Shown: positions 1 to 12,238, numbered from the stretch's first letter. The stretch is 64,000 bases of DNA from Thermothelomyces thermophilus ATCC 42464 (GCF_000226095.1 NC_016472.1:4898001-4962000); one strand, 5' to 3'. Numbers and translations are program-made. The notes: a model not told the origin generated them from the letters alone.

Positions 1-236
1 TATCCCAGGTCGACGGCGGCCCTTCTGCAATGTTCAATCCCGACCCCAAGAAGCCGATCGGTGGCAACATCATCGCACACGCCAGCACGACGAGAATCAG
101 CCTGAAAAAAGGCCGGGGCGAGACGAGAATTGCAAAGATTTACGATAGCCCGTGCTTGCCAGAGGGCGATTGCCTGTTCGCCATCAACGAGGACGGCATT
201 GGCGACCCGAATCCGAAAGATTTGGAGAAGGAGTAG
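1..236 (+). CDS. rad51: RAD51 recombinase, C-terminal end (partial)
   Basis: This is the last part of a coding exon that runs off the left edge; the first complete codon starts at base 3 and the stop TAG is at 234-236. The reading frame gives the conserved RAD51 C terminus: a [12 protein letters not shown] stretch, the [15 protein letters not shown]2-strand region, [17 protein letters not shown] and the acidic tail ending in [12 protein letters not shown]51 (mei-3 in Neurospora) forms ATP-dependent filaments on single-stranded DNA and performs strand exchange in homologous recombination in the nucleus. The Walker motifs and N-terminal domain lie outside the window, so completeness cannot be judged. 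The frame is intact to the stop. Identification is from the family sequence and is very secure. Confidence 0.96.
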   Translation, partial: SQVDGGPSAMFNPDPKKPIGGNIIAHASTTRISLKKGRGETRIAKIYDSPCLPEGDCLFAINEDGIGDPNPKDLEKE

Positions 237-790
237 AGGATGAGCTGACTTGAGGCTGTAGCTGTCCTCGTCTCCGGAGCTTGAAAATGTTTGCTTTGAC
301 ATGACTGTTTCATGATGCATGGCAGGTGGTTATGGAGCAACCGCGATACAGCATAGGAGGTTCTGTTGGTCTTCGGAGTTAGCTAGGTTATGAATAATGG
401 GCTGGAGTTAGATGGTAGCTGTTTGTTTGTGGCATACTCAATTCATGTCTAAGTCGCTTGGTTCCTTTGGGATTGGAGCGTGATGACGTGCCAGGAAGGA
501 GAAACCAAAGAGCGCCGAGACCCACTACCGTCGTTACAGTTACATACTTGTACGGGGTAACGTTAGCGTAATCCGTACTTGTAAATCCGTATAGTACGTC
601 CGTACATATTACAACCTCGAGCGAGCACAAGCAAGGGTGCTGTGAGATCAAAGCTCCCCGCCAAGGTGCCCTGCAAAGGCGGCCAGAATTCTGCCATTTG
701 CAGCTTCAGACCGCGTCTGCACCTCGACCAAGCCGCGACTACAGCGCCAGCCCCGTCAATAGTCCCCCAAGAACGGCACACGGGGCTAAG
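237..790. other. Spacer between RAD51 and NUP120
   Basis: This 554-bp stretch should hold the RAD51 3' UTR and the NUP120 promoter and 5' UTR. I see no coding frame with fungal splice signals. Around 545-612 there is a cluster of GTAC/TCCGTA words of the type found in most spacers here. No TATA box is convincing. Confidence 0.5.
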
Positions 791-3700
791 ATGGCATCAA
801 GAGACTTTGAAACACTCTACAAGGAGACGCGACTCAATCTCGAACCCGCGTCGCAATCGCTGACGATCCAGGTCCGTGTCGCACCACAGAACGCCTATGG
901 GCGATCGAGCTCAAATCGGGGCGGCGCCTCGGCCGACGACGAGAAGGGATACCGATCGAGAAGTTTGGCGACAGCGTCTTCCATTTACTACCGGAACCAC
1001 GGTCACTCTCCACGATCCTTCTTGTGGCGAGTCCTAGAAAACGGGACCGTCCTCAGCCTTCGCGTGGCCGATGTTCGCAAACAAGAGAAGGAGGCGGATG
1101 CGCCGTTGATTTTAAATCTCAGATTTCCGGTCGCGATTAGGACACCCTGCATTGGCTTTGGCGATTACCCAGACAACGATTTGCTCTGCGTCTATGTCAT
1201 CGATCACTCCAAGCAGCTGTGGTCGCTCACACTGCGACCGGATCACTTCCGGAAAAGGATCGCGACCGACGGGGGGCTGGGCGATGCTTGCAAGTCGTAC
1301 TCACCACCAGGATTTGGGTTCAAGCACCCGCATAGATTGGCAGTCGTCAACCCGGATCAGTTGATAGTTACCATGCATGATGGTGGCATCCTGAGACTCG
1401 ACAGGAACAGATCCTCTGACAGTGAGTCCCCGATTTCCTTCCTAGCTTTGTTGCGGCCAGCCTGCAAGACACTGACCCGTCTTCAATAGCAAACGGAGGC
1501 ACATGGAGAGAAACTATCTACAATGTCGCGGGATGGGGCCAGAGTCTCCGGGGATTGGTCCCTTTCCAACGAAACCCGACGGTCAGATACGACAAGATCA
1601 ACATGGAGTTGACGGCCGCCGCTTCTACAGCAGTTACGGCAATGGGCCACTCCGGGACTGCGTTCCTATTCACCATATGTCTCGATCACCGGATGAGAGT
1701 ATGGGATGTGGGTACAGGCCAGATCCTGTACACCGGCGACATCTTGAATGCGATGCGCGACCCACAAGACGTTGGAAAGTGGACCGTTGATCCATCACAG
1801 GGCAATTTGATCCGGATAATGGAGAACGGCCGCGGCCAATGCTTGGTGGTAACATACTCACCCGTCGGGGCCGGCGAATTCAAGTTCTGGAAGGTAAAGG
1901 CGAACGACCAGGGTTCGCTTCACGTGGCGGATTGCTTTCCGGACGCCCATTTGATCCCGCCGAGCCCGTCGTCTCTGGATGTGTGGATCCTCGCGGATTT
2001 CGCGGTGACCCAGCAGCCGGAAGGACCAGAGCTGTGGACGATGTGGAAGAACAACACCAGCTACCGCGTGTACAGGCTGCAGGTGCGGCCCGAGGACGGG
2101 ACGAGCCCTTTTGATGATGGTTGGAAGGCGGTCCACGTTGAGAACACGGTACCGGCGGTGCGCGCGTCTGGACCTTGGAACCCGACAGACTCGGCTGAGA
2201 AATGGCTTGATCTCATCTTCTTCCCTGGCCGCTTCTCCAAGTCGACGCTCGAAACGGCGCTGGCGATGTACGAGAAAGGGCTGGGAACCTACAAGGAGAC
2301 GGGCTCGAAAACGAGCAGAAGTCTTGCAGAATCCATATGCTCCGTGCTGGGGTCCACCACGACACTGGACCGGAGCTCAACAGGGGTTGCGGATTACGAT
2401 CAATTCAGGAACACGAGCGAGACGCAGTGGATGCGCTTCTGGCGCCTCCTGCTCGAGCTCGATAAACAACGGGGCGAGGCGCTTTCGTTGGTTTTCGACC
2501 CCGTGGATGGTATGATCTGGGTGGCCTGCGCCGACCTGGTTGCTGCCGTGAGGCAGTGCAGTGACCTGGACCGCGTTTACCACAACCTTCACTCCCTCGA
2601 GAAAAAGAACGAGGACGTTGCCGCCCTGATATCTGCCGGTCTAACCTTCGTCGACAGTTTCTCGGACAGCATGTACCAGCTGAGCAGGTCTGCCCTGAGA
2701 GCCGAGCTATACGATAATCCGACCCTCTCCGATAGCGAACGCATGCAGCTCTTCTTGGACCGCGCCGGGTTCTGGCCTTCGGTTACGGACGAAGACTGTG
2801 CCCAAGTTATGGACACTCTTGGCCAAAACTACCAAATGGTGACGGCGCGGCTCTACGAGGATCTGTTTGACCTCATTACTGCTACAAGCGAGGCGAACTC
2901 ACAGGAGCTCCGGGAGCCATTCACGGGCTTTGGCCGCAAACTCGTTGTCCGTGCTGTGCAGGAGACCATCGAGCTTCATTGGCAGATCCTCTTCAGCCAG
3001 CTCATTCTCCTTGTGCACATGGAGTTCGACATCGAGAGCGAGGACGCGTCCCCTCTTCACTCGCGGTTTGAGGTCGGCTTAGTCTACCGCCGCCTTATTG
3101 AGGCGCTCCGAAGACTCGAGCACTTGAGATGGATGGCAAAGACGGAGCTCAGCTTTTCAGCACCAAAGTCGGGGGCCTCGGGCTCCTCTTCGCCCGTGTT
3201 AACCAAGCGCGGCCAAGACGAGAACAATACCAAGACGGCTCTGGAGGGGCTGACTGGGCATCTCTTCGGGCTCCCGGAGAGCAACAATGTGCCGCTCCTT
3301 TCCAGCATCACAGACCTCGTCCTGGACCTCTGCGCTCCCAGTAGCACAACTGTCATTCACACATGGCTGCTTCAGTGCTCTCTTTTAAAGCACGACCGGC
3401 CGGACCTCGCGCTGGAGCTGCACCCCTTTGCCGACCAAGATGCCTTTTCCACCTACGTTCAAGGCCGCGTATTCCTCGCGCTCAGGGATTACGACACGGC
3501 TTCCCTCTACTTCAAGAAGGCGGCCATCGGCCTGAGCATTCCGACCAAACACTTTGACAGACACAGCGCAGGACTTCTGGATGATACCGAATGGAATCTC
3601 CTGCACAGTGGTCTTCCAAATTACTACGTGCACATCGTCAGCCTCTACGACCGACAAAAGGCTTACTCCCACGTCATAGAGTTCGCCCGCCTCGCGTTGC

Positions 3701-4584
3701 AGTTTGTTCGACAAGGTGGCAGCAGCACCAATCACGAAACCGCAGGCCTCAGGACCGAAATGCTCAGTCGCCTCTTCACCGCGGCCACTTCCATATCGCA
3801 CTTTGAAGAAGCTCACTCGGCGCTTCTTTCCATGGACGACGAGGCCATGCAGAAATCCTACTTGCGCCGGCTCGTCGAGAAAATGTGCGAGACGGGCCAG
3901 AGTTCCGAGCTGATCACGCTGCCCTTCTCCGGTCTGCAGACCAAGGTTGACGATATTCTCGTCGAAAAGTGCCGAGCCACGCGCGACGTGCTCAACGGCG
4001 TGCCGTACCACCAGATCCTCTACGCCTGGCGCATCAACCACAACGACTACCGCGGGGGTGCCGCTATCCTCCTCGACCGGCTGCAAAAGCTGCGCCGTGC
4101 TGGCGAGGGAGACAAAGTCATCGCCAACGAGCATGGAAACGAGGACGCTCTGGACACGCAAGTCACGAGACAGTACCTGCTGCTAATCAACGCACTGAGC
4201 TGTGTCCCGCCACAGGAGGCGTACATCCTGGAAGATGTACTCCCCGGCGACGGCCGAGGAGGCGATGATGCAGACGGCGATCGAAACGGCGGCAAGGCAG
4301 GGGATGATTTGGAGGCAGACATAGATGAGCTCGAGAAGAAGCTTGACGTGGAAGGGGGCGCGGACGCAGCCAAGGGTGACGAGATGGCGGCCGAGGAAGA
4401 TGCGGCGCTGATCGAGAAGATGAAGAGGTTCTCGACGCGGAATGGGCAGAATTTGCCGGCCAGGCGGTTGCTCATGCTTGCGGACCTGCGGAAGCAGTAC
4501 CAACAGGAGCTGGACAGGATCGTGGCAATCCAGAACAACCAGTTCGGATTCGGCGCGGAGGACGATCTTATGGACTTGGCCTGA
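791..4584 (+). CDS. nup120: Nucleoporin NUP120 (Nup160 family)
   Basis: Model: exons 791-1421 and 1490-4584 (1241 aa), one 68-nt GTGAGT...AATAG intron. The start is the ATG giving MASRDFETLYKET; an upstream in-frame ATG at 698 would add 31 residues and looks less likely. The protein is a scaffold of the Y-shaped Nup84/Nup107 subcomplex of the nuclear pore. The N-terminal half carries the beta-propeller-type signature, including the GHSGTAFLFTICLDHRMRVWD segment shortly after the intron. The C-terminal half is a helical repeat solenoid. Near the C terminus an acidic, glycine-rich linker (about 4240-4400) precedes a helix with LPARRLLMLADLRKQYQ and the end DDLMDLA. Length suits filamentous-fungal Nup120. 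It follows RAD51 head-to-tail with no sign of cotranscription. Confidence 0.93.
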
Positions 4585-4954
4585 AGGATTGGCTTGTGAC
4601 AGCAACGGAGAGAGTAGGGAAGATGGTGGAAGGTGAAGGGAATGGGTACGATTCTGTAATGATATTAGTCTAGGGGCTCGGCGTCCCGCAAACAAGATGG
4701 GTATATCCTGATGATGCTTGGTGCGGTGAAGATGAACTGGGTATGTTTCACGTAGAGATTATCTCGGGAGTGGAGGGGATAAGTGAAGGTGGTCGACCAT
4801 CTCTGAAAGATTAGAAACGAAACACGGTCTCTTGGATGCCCGAATCGATTAACGCCATGCCCATGCTGCAAAATTACCCACTCTTCCCGCTCGCATACAA
4901 CCCGCGAACAACCGCAACGTTACTATGCCCCCATGTTCGGCTTTCAGGTAAACA
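4585..4954. other. Convergent spacer, NUP120 / VPS26 3' ends
   Basis: This 370-bp stretch lies between two convergent stop codons and should hold both 3' UTRs. I see no gene or repeat in it. Confidence 0.5.
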
Positions 4955-6129
4955 TCATGCCGGAAGTGCCCTAACCTCTTTCCCCTGTTCTACAGGCGGA
5001 TTCGGCAACGCTGCTTGTTCCTGACCGTTGGACACTTCGGGTGCCTGCCGATAAAGAATAATTTCTGACTGTTTGAAGTACCTCCTCGCGTCTGGTGAAT
5101 GGCATTAGCCATGGGAATCGCAAGTGAGGGGGAACATGCGGGGTATTAACCGTGGACGTACCTTCATCAATCAGCACCAGGCTCAGGTAGTATCTTGTAG
5201 AGAACTTCTTATTGACGTCCCGGAAGGTTGGGGTGAGATCAAAGCCGCCCAGGAACAGTCGGATGGGGATGGTCTCTCCACGTGATGGCGAGCCATCCAT
5301 GATCTGTCGACTCGCTGTCAGCCCACTGGCCCCCCTTCCCCGAGATAAATAACACGTCCAAGCAAAAAGGAGACAAACCTCAAACCGCACTAGCGTCTCG
5401 CTTTCATTGTATTGATTCGGCGCCGCGCCCGTGGTCTCGCGACGGATGATGCTGAGCTCCATATGCTTGATCTTGAGGCGCACGAGAAGGAAGTAGATGC
5501 GGCCGACAATAACGTCCTTGAGATGGTACTTGCTCTTGCTGTACTCAAACTCGATATGAAGGCAGTCCTCAATGCCGACATCCATCTTGATGCTGCTGTT
5601 CAACTCGGGCGGCATGCGGTAGTTGTAGACCCAGATGTCCTTCTCGCGGATCACGTCGGCCATGCGGCGGGACACAGTGACGCGCACAAAGTAGCGCAGC
5701 TTGACGTTGATGCCATTGTACGACTCGTACTGTTTCTCGACGTTTTTGAAGTTGAAGTCGAAGGTTTGCGGGTGTTGCAGCTCGCCCGGCGCGGCGAGCT
5801 CTTGGTTGAGGGAGAGGAACTCGTAGTGGTTGCCCCGGTCGAAGAACATTTCTATCCGCCGTTGGCAGCGTCAGCTAAAAGTACGAGCTCCCCGGGGAGC
5901 AGGAGCGCGCACCTATTGTGCCAATGAATTGCACCTTGATGCCCGTGTGCTCTAACCGCTTGCCGTCCTTCGGCCTCACCGTCACGGCACCCTTGACCGA
6001 CTCGCCGTCCATGTATAGCGGAGCCTTCTCTCTCCGGTTCTTGTCGAGCTTGACATCGACCATTGACCGCTCGTCGGCATCGTCCAGGACGATGTCGATG
6101 TCGACCGGGGTCGCGAAGAAGTACGACAT
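4955..6129 (-). CDS. vps26: Vacuolar protein sorting protein 26 (retromer)
   Basis: Model (descending): 6129-5913, 5851-5379, 5303-5162, 5091-4955; 322 aa, three short introns, all GT-AG. VPS26 is the arrestin-like subunit of the retromer core (with VPS35 and VPS29) that recycles cargo from endosomes to the Golgi. The frame shows MSYFFATPVDIDI, KDGKRLEHTGIKVQFIG, EMFFDRGNHYEFLSL, NFKNVEKQYESYNGINVKLR, SRRMADVIREKDIWVYNYR, GRIYFLLVRLKIKHMEL and DARRYFKQSEIILYRQAP, all hallmark VPS26 segments across both arrestin lobes. Two tandem ATGs open the frame (6132 and 6129); I chose the second because the family begins MSYFF. The C-terminal tail after the second lobe is short. It is divergent from RPL9. 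Confidence 0.95.
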
Positions 6130-7367
6130 CATGAGCCTAGGCTGGAGAGGGGTTCTAAACGCGATGCGCCGGGGCCGGAATCACATGCGCCAAAGGCAAA
6201 TAACTCGTCGAGGTTGCGGTCCTGGTGAGCGAGAGCCGCGGTTCGCCAGGCGAACGCAATTGCGTGTAGGTAGCTAGTGGTTTGCGGTACGTTCCGGTTT
6301 CGCGACGGGAGGAGTTTGGCTCGTGGTGTATGAACCACTGGCTACTGGCTTGGACCTTACTTGTAATGTACTGTACATACAGTACACTCCTCAGCGAACC
6401 TAGACGTTGAGAAGCTGCGGCTGCGCAATCAGAGAGTGGGCCAGCGCCTTGGCACCTCGCGGGGTGGGGTCCAGTCCGTTGGATGGCCGTGGGCTGCGTC
6501 ACCTCAATTGCACTGCGAGACAAGTCCCGAACATACCTACAGTTACGGATCCGAGCGGCCGGTTTTCTGTTCGGGCACGGTATGTCCGATCTTGGTTATT
6601 GCCCGGGCGCCCAAAACCTCGATTACGTTTTCAAGACGGGACGTAAGTGAATGCTACTTCTAGACCTACCTCGGATTGCCAACATCTGTTGACCTTGGCG
6701 AACCGGCTCTCAAGGCCGGCCAAGGGGGCTCTCGAATGGCCAACTCTTGAATGCGACATTCACATCACCGCGGACGATAAGGAGCACAATGTCGTACGGT
6801 CATTGACTGTTTTGGGACGGTTTTTACTCTACTGCTCGTAAGCAGGAGGGTCCCTAAGGTATTTATGGACTTTGGAAGGGACCCCATCCTTCCTGCCAAA
6901 CCGGAAGCAGCAGGACTGGTTTGACAGTTTTCGTCAGAACCATCGCCCTACATGCGTGGCAGGCAGGTTCTGTCTTCGCGCTGCCAAAAAGTACAGTTTG
7001 TGGCCGGATTGTCCTTGTTGTCATCGAGTGCTGAGCTTTTGGAACTTGTCAAGATCGAATTCTTTTTTGTATGTTCAATAAAGTTGGAGCAATGTATCCG
7101 CAAGTATACAGTAGGTACGGAGTAGGTGACTTTGCGAAGCACAGACCGGGCCGGCTCCGCTTTGCTCCAGCCTCCACAGTTTTGGCCAATCGCAGTGGCT
7201 CTCCTCCTCTGCCCTAACAGAGCTTCGAAGCCGACCGGCGCACAACTCGAATTAATCCGGGGGCCGCAAAATCGACGTTTTTTCACGGGCTTGCATACAA
7301 CCCCTTCGCCCACCTCGACGACGAAGCAACACCTCACCCCTCCTCACGTCCAGGTCCAAACGCAAAG
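6130..7367. promoter_or_regulatory. Divergent spacer VPS26 / RPL9
   Basis: This 1.24-kb stretch separates two divergent start codons and must hold both promoters. No coding frame is convincing. A GTAC-rich palindromic cluster lies at about 6364-6390 and another near 7096-7125. A CCCTAA word (7210-7215) about 150 bp before the RPL9 ATG resembles the telomere-like boxes known in some fungal ribosomal-protein promoters; its role here is inferred. Pyrimidine-rich sequence precedes the RPL9 start, as expected for a highly expressed gene. Confidence 0.45.
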
Positions 7368-8368
7368 ATGCGCTACATCCACAGTGAGGAGACCCTCGAG
7401 GTCCCCGAGAACGGTACGTTTGCCAATCCCAGCCCGGTGTCCCGTCCGAAGAAGACAATGGAGCGAAAAGAGTTCGACCGGCGTGATTCGCGATCGACGA
7501 GACCGACACCGACAAAGTCAGCCGAGGAGGATGCGGACACGTTTGGGGGTGGTTTTCCGGAGAGAAACACGCGTGGCATTGTCGTCGGGGAGCTGCGGAA
7601 CCGCGAGTAGCTGACTTAGCGTTCGACTTACAGTCAAGGTCTCGATCAAGTCGAGGCTGGTCACGGTCGAGGGCCCGCGCGGCAAGCTCACCAAGGACCT
7701 GAGCCACATTGCCGTTAACTTCTCGGTCGTCAAGAAGAACGTTATCGGGATCGAGATCCACCACGGTTCCCGCAAGAACGTTGCCGCCCTCCGCACCGTC
7801 CGCACCATCATCAACAACCTCATCATCGGCGTGACCAAGGGCTTCAAGTACAAGATGCGTTACGTCTACGCCCACTTCCCCATCAACGTCAACGTTGAGA
7901 AGAACAAGGAGACGGGCAACTGGGAGGTTGAGATCCGGTACGTGGGCAGTCAGCGAGTCTCTTGGGAGGAAGGACCGTTCGGAGGCAGAGGGCTTCAGGG
8001 CGGGCCGGACCGTGTGGGATCTCAGAATCGGAACGAGACTGACTTTGTACGTGCTCTAGGAACTTCATCGGCGAGAAGATTGTCCGGAGGGTTATCATGC
8101 GGCCCGGTGTGGAGGTCGAGATCTCGAAGACCCAGAAGGATGAGCTAATCCTCACCGGTAACTCGCTTGAGGATGTCTCGCAGAGCGCCGCCGACATTCA
8201 GCAGATTTGCAAAGTGCGGAACAAGGATATCCGGAAGGTTCGTACAATGCAATGCAGGCCAACACAGCATGGTTTTGAAGCCAGCTTCAGACGTATCTGG
8301 GCTAACACGGAGCGCAGTTCTTGGACGGTCTCTACGTCTCGGAGAAGGGCAACGTGGTTGAGGAGTGA
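7368..8368 (+). CDS. rpl9: 60S ribosomal protein L9 (uL6)
   Basis: Model: exons 7368-7413, 7634-7937, 8060-8237, 8318-8368; 192 aa, the usual length for the family. The product is the uL6 protein of the cytosolic large ribosomal subunit, near the sarcin-ricin loop. Diagnostic segments are [103 protein letters not shown] and the end [17 protein letters not shown]. All three introns use GT-AG signals. Intron 1 (7414-7633) stays open in the frame of exon 1 up to a stop at 7608-7610, so an intron-retaining transcript would encode an 80-residue peptide. The early intron and pyrimidine-rich leader are typical of ribosomal-protein genes. Confidence 0.96.
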
Positions 8369-9262
8369 TGGACATGCGGCCATGGGTTTCTTTGTGCTTT
8401 ATGGGTCTAAACCGGAGTGGCAAGGGGTCAATTGGCATTTGCATGTTTTGTAGCGCAAAAAAAAGTCGCTACTGCAAAATGGGCAATCTTCTGAACCACA
8501 GGTGTTGGGTGCATACCAGCATCCCTTCTTCTCAGAGAACACCTTCGCTCTATCGAGCCAATGATCACAACCATCCGGCCCACAAGGTTCACAGGCTCGT
8601 TCCCAACCGATGGTACAGATTTTTTTGGGGGGAGGGGGGGTGAACTCAGGAAACGCGTCGATACCTCGAAACTCCAAGCCAAAAAGATTCAATTGCAACA
8701 CCAGGGCGCTAAGGACAGTTTGAGAATCCGGTGACGGCGTTTGACGAAAGGGACGACCGATACCGTGGAAGCACACTCTGGTTTCTCATTCCTGCATGGT
8801 CATCATCTCCACTCTGTCATTCATTTCTCGTCTGTCTTCTGCTGTCAACAATAAAAATATGCCTCCCGCGTCTGCGATGTAAATGCTCATCAACGAACAG
8901 CCCTCATTTCTTCGCAGATCTCATCTCATATGCCTGGTCATCTCTTCATTTCCTCCATCATTTGCTTCATCATCATTGATACCCGCCGTTACCGTCGCTC
9001 ACTCCAGCACGTGAGCCCGAGTACGGATTATTCCATCCCATCATCTCTTGTCTGCCGTGTAAAAAAAGACAACTCCATAGAACGCCACATGTATGCGGTG
9101 GTGAAAAACGGAGTAACTCCGAAGATATATACTGGAAAGGGGTGGGAAGCATGTATGTATGTACCTTCGTCGCGACGTCTTGAAAGAATTACAGTCGCTG
9201 GATGAATCGCTGTTCTCATCTTTGGTTTCGTGGTGGCGTCCACCAATCAAATCAATCAATCA
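8369..9262. other. Convergent spacer, RPL9 / membrane protein 3' ends
   Basis: This stretch of about 0.9 kb holds two 3' UTRs. It contains a T6/G-rich homopolymer stretch at 8619-8640, an AATAAA word near 8850 and a GTATGTATGTAC word near 9155. I see no supported gene. Confidence 0.45.
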
Positions 9263-10548
9263 TCATGGTCTGGGGGACCGTTGCGACCTTGTTGATGGCG
9301 GTCTCGACCTCGACACGCGGGTGTGGGTGTGGGTCGTCCGCGTCACTCTGCTTGGGGTCCTGCTATGTCTTGTGTGGCGGGTTCGTCTGTCGCTGCTTCT
9401 CGAGCCTGTCGGGGGTGCATTAGCCAGGACTGTCTTGGACTTATTATAAAGGTTGGGGAGGACAGTTCGGGGGTTTGCTTACTCGGACTGGTAACGGTGT
9501 ATGACTCGGACGAGTAGCTGCTGCTAACGTCGCTCCTGATCCTGGTTCCGCTCCTGGTCCTGCTCCTGCTGCGCACCTCTTCCTTCCTCTTTTCCCTCCT
9601 CAGCCCCAGCAGCAGCGCCAGCATGCCGAGGAAGGCACCCAGGCCCAGCAAGCCCTTGCCCTTGCTCTTCTCCTTCCGCGCGGCCGCCGAGCTGGGGCGA
9701 CCGCCGTACCACGAGCCGTGGCTCTCTCGGTGCGCGTGCGAGCCGCGCCGTTGGTAGCGCTCCTCTTCGGAGGTCTCGTCCTTCTTGCCGAGGCCAAAGA
9801 TGGCGAGTAGGCCGTGCCACAATCCGCGGGCCACGCAGCACGCGCAGATGAGCAAGAGCAGGGCGACGCCCGCGATGGTGCCGACGACGATGCCGGCGAT
9901 GGCGCCGCCGCTGAGCCCGCCGTCAGAGCCTCCCGGGCTCACCGCGCCTGTCGTGGTCGAAAAAGCACCCGAATTAGTCGCTGTTGTCGCCGTCGCGGTC
10001 CGGGTACCGCTTGTCACCCGGTATGGCGCGCTGAATCCGGTCGTGAGGGTCTCCTCTCCGCTAGTCACGGTGGTCGGTTCCGGCTCGGGCGCGGGCCCGG
10101 CGCCGGGGTTGGCCACGCAGTGGTCCTCGCTCGCGCAGTACTGCCAGCTCGCGCAGCAGATCTTGCCGCAGGCGATCCAGCCCGACCCTTCGGGGGGCAC
10201 GCACTCCTCGGAGCCGGGCGGGGCGGTCGTGGCCGGGATCCAAGAATCGTAAGTGCTTGTGAATGTCTGGGTCAGGGTCCACGTCGTCGTGAATCGAGCC
10301 CAGCCACCACCCGCCGTTGACGAACAGCCGGCATATTCGCCGTATGTGTAGCACTCCGTTCCCTCCTCGCAGCAAAACATGTTGTTGTAACCGCAGTACT
10401 GATGGCACCCGCGGGGCATGAGGTAGCCATAGCCGGCCGCATGCAAGTCGTCTCTAGGGTAGGGGTGGGCGACCGCATCTCGCGCAAAGCTCGCGAACAG
10501 GAGCCATAGCGCGGACTTGGTGCCCAGCTTCGATATTTGGGGCTCCAT
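9263..10548 (-). CDS. Cysteine-rich single-pass membrane protein, function unknown
   Basis: Model: 10548-9483 and 9405-9263 (402 aa), with an intron showing a GTAAGC donor, CTAAT branch point and CAG acceptor. Residues 1-27 look like a signal peptide. Two cysteine modules follow: C48, C52, C59-C60, C66, C75, and C116, C127, C131-C132, C138, C144. A Ser/Thr-rich stalk (about 155-212) leads to one membrane segment (about 215-241), a basic Ser/Arg-rich tail and a second hydrophobic stretch (about 299-316). The layout recalls fungal surface sensors or cell-wall-anchored glycoproteins. I do not recognise the family by name. The 3' end is uncertain: without the intron the frame stops at 9343, and another frame ending at 9252 also looks coding. 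The first 355 residues are secure. Confidence 0.72.
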
Positions 10549-12238
10549 GTCGGCGCGAGAGCTGGGAAGGTATTTGCCCGGAGCCGAAACCGGCGGTTTG
10601 TGAAGACCGGCACGGTGCGCCGGCGGTGACCAAACTCCCGAGACGGAGCCCGGGGGGAGGGGGGTGTCCCGGAGCAGGTGGAATGGTTGTCGGCCAGCAG
10701 AGTGCTGTTAGGGTGGCTGCAGATAATGTCGGCGCAAGTATAATATTGTTCAAGTCGCTTCGGCCAGCACCCGAGGATCCCAGCTCGACACTCAGCGCTC
10801 GGTCCAACCCGTCGGAAGGGTTCGTCGGTCGGGTTCCAGGATAATGTTGTCTGCTGATGCCGCAAAGCACCAGCCTGGCGGCGGGGTCGAAGGTGGTCGC
10901 CGAATGCGAAACAAAAGTTGAGGTTCTCAACGTAGAGAGGGTAAGAAAAAAATAATGTTCCAGGCTCGGGAAAAGAATTACCAGGGAAAGGTAAAACAGG
11001 GAGGGTCTCTGCACGGCGGGATTTATTGCAGCCAAGGTTTGGTCAATGGCTGGGACGCCGAAGCAAGCCCGCGTGGTCGGGCGTGGTGGTGTTCCCAACC
11101 TCCTCCAAAAATTGTCGTGACTTGATGCGCCCAGCCTCTCGGATTTTCACGCGCTTTCCTCTCTGGGTGGTCCACGACATCCCCAGTCACAACCAAAGTA
11201 CACTAAGGACCCCTGCTTGCCTCGGCTTTTAAGGTCTCGATCGATTGGCGACCGATTTCCTACCCGGCAAATCCAGAGAGGACCCTTCCTCTTGTTCCTG
11301 GTTCTGCTGCTGTTGACCGACTTGGCCCCTGGCGGCCACGGAGGGTGCAGCTAGAGTGACGCATGGCAGAGAGGATGTGGTACCGTCTGAGTTGGCAAGC
11401 TGCAGGCGCTCTGTTGCTCCGGGACGGCTGACTGGCCCGATTCGTTCCCGTTGTTCGTGAACGATCCATCCGTACGGGCTTACACTCGAAGGGCTGGCCG
11501 CCCTTTCACAGCTTCCCCAGCTGCTCTCTGCCCCGCCATTGCTGAGACCCTTGGACAACCGTCGGCTGCATCTAATCGCCACCATCCCTGCTGCTACCCC
11601 TGCCGCTAGCCAGGCCAATGCTCCCCTTGTTCGCGTGGGAGCTCGCCGTCTTGGCAAGCCCTCGTCAACAGGAGTCTCCAAAGCGTCATTGTGCGGGAGA
11701 CAGGAAGGACGCCCGCAAAAACTGATGATGGAACATTCGATTGTCATCGACGCACAGCGCGCCTAGTGTAGCTCCAAACTTCCGAGGCCCATCGTCGAGT
11801 CCTGCGGCTCGGCAATGTGAAGACAGTACGAAGCCTAAGGAGTAAAATCGTGTTCTGCGGTGTGTTGGCTGCGCAGCGTAGCAGATCAGCTCAGGTAACT
11901 ACTCAACGTACATACGCCGTAATGTATGTACGGATTACATACGCATTCCTGTACGCAGGGGAGGAGGTCGCGGGGGTGACCATAATGGATCGCGAGAGCG
12001 TGTAATTTGTAAGTTGCGGATTCGTTGCGGCACTTGTTGGGTTTGTTCTTGGGGGATTAACTAGTTTTCGGCGGGAGAGCCCGCCCACAGTGCACAGCAG
12101 TTAGTTACGTAACTGGGGTTGGCCGCCTTGCTCGGCCCAAGCCACACCTGCGAGGCTCCAACATCCAACCGGCGACCAAGCGACTTTGGAGCTTCTGTTC
12201 AAGCCCTCAACGACCGACAGCAGAAACCAGCCTGCACC
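10549..12238. promoter_or_regulatory. Divergent spacer, membrane protein / VMA13
   Basis: This 1.7-kb stretch holds two divergent promoters. A weak open frame sits at 11229-11747 and is listed separately. GTACATAC/TACGGATTAC words cluster at 11908-11960. Nothing else could be supported. Confidence 0.4.
11229..11747 (-). CDS. Possible small orphan protein (weak)
   Basis: A 172-codon ATG-to-stop frame without a recognisable family. It has one alanine/glycine-rich hydrophobic stretch (around residues 43-58), a glutamine run near the C terminus and otherwise low-complexity composition. No splice signals or conserved motifs support it, and it lies in the spacer between two divergent genes. It may be noncoding promoter or leader sequence. 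I list it only because it is the longest ATG-started frame in this spacer. Confidence 0.18.
   Translation of the reverse strand: MTIECSIISFCGRPSCLPHNDALETPVDEGLPRRRAPTRTRGALAWLAAGVAAGMVAIRCSRRLSKGLSNGGAESSWGSCERAASPSSVSPYGWIVHEQRERIGPVSRPGATERLQLANSDGTTSSLPCVTLAAPSVAARGQVGQQQQNQEQEEGSSLDLPGRKSVANRSRP

Noticed and set aside
698-790. Upstream in-frame ATG for NUP120
   Set aside because: It would add 31 residues of low-complexity sequence; the conserved N terminus begins at MASRDFETLY.
3385-4161. Long antisense open frame (258 codons) within NUP120
   Set aside because: It is a by-product of GC-rich codon use on the opposite strand of a clearly conserved gene. It has no motif of its own.
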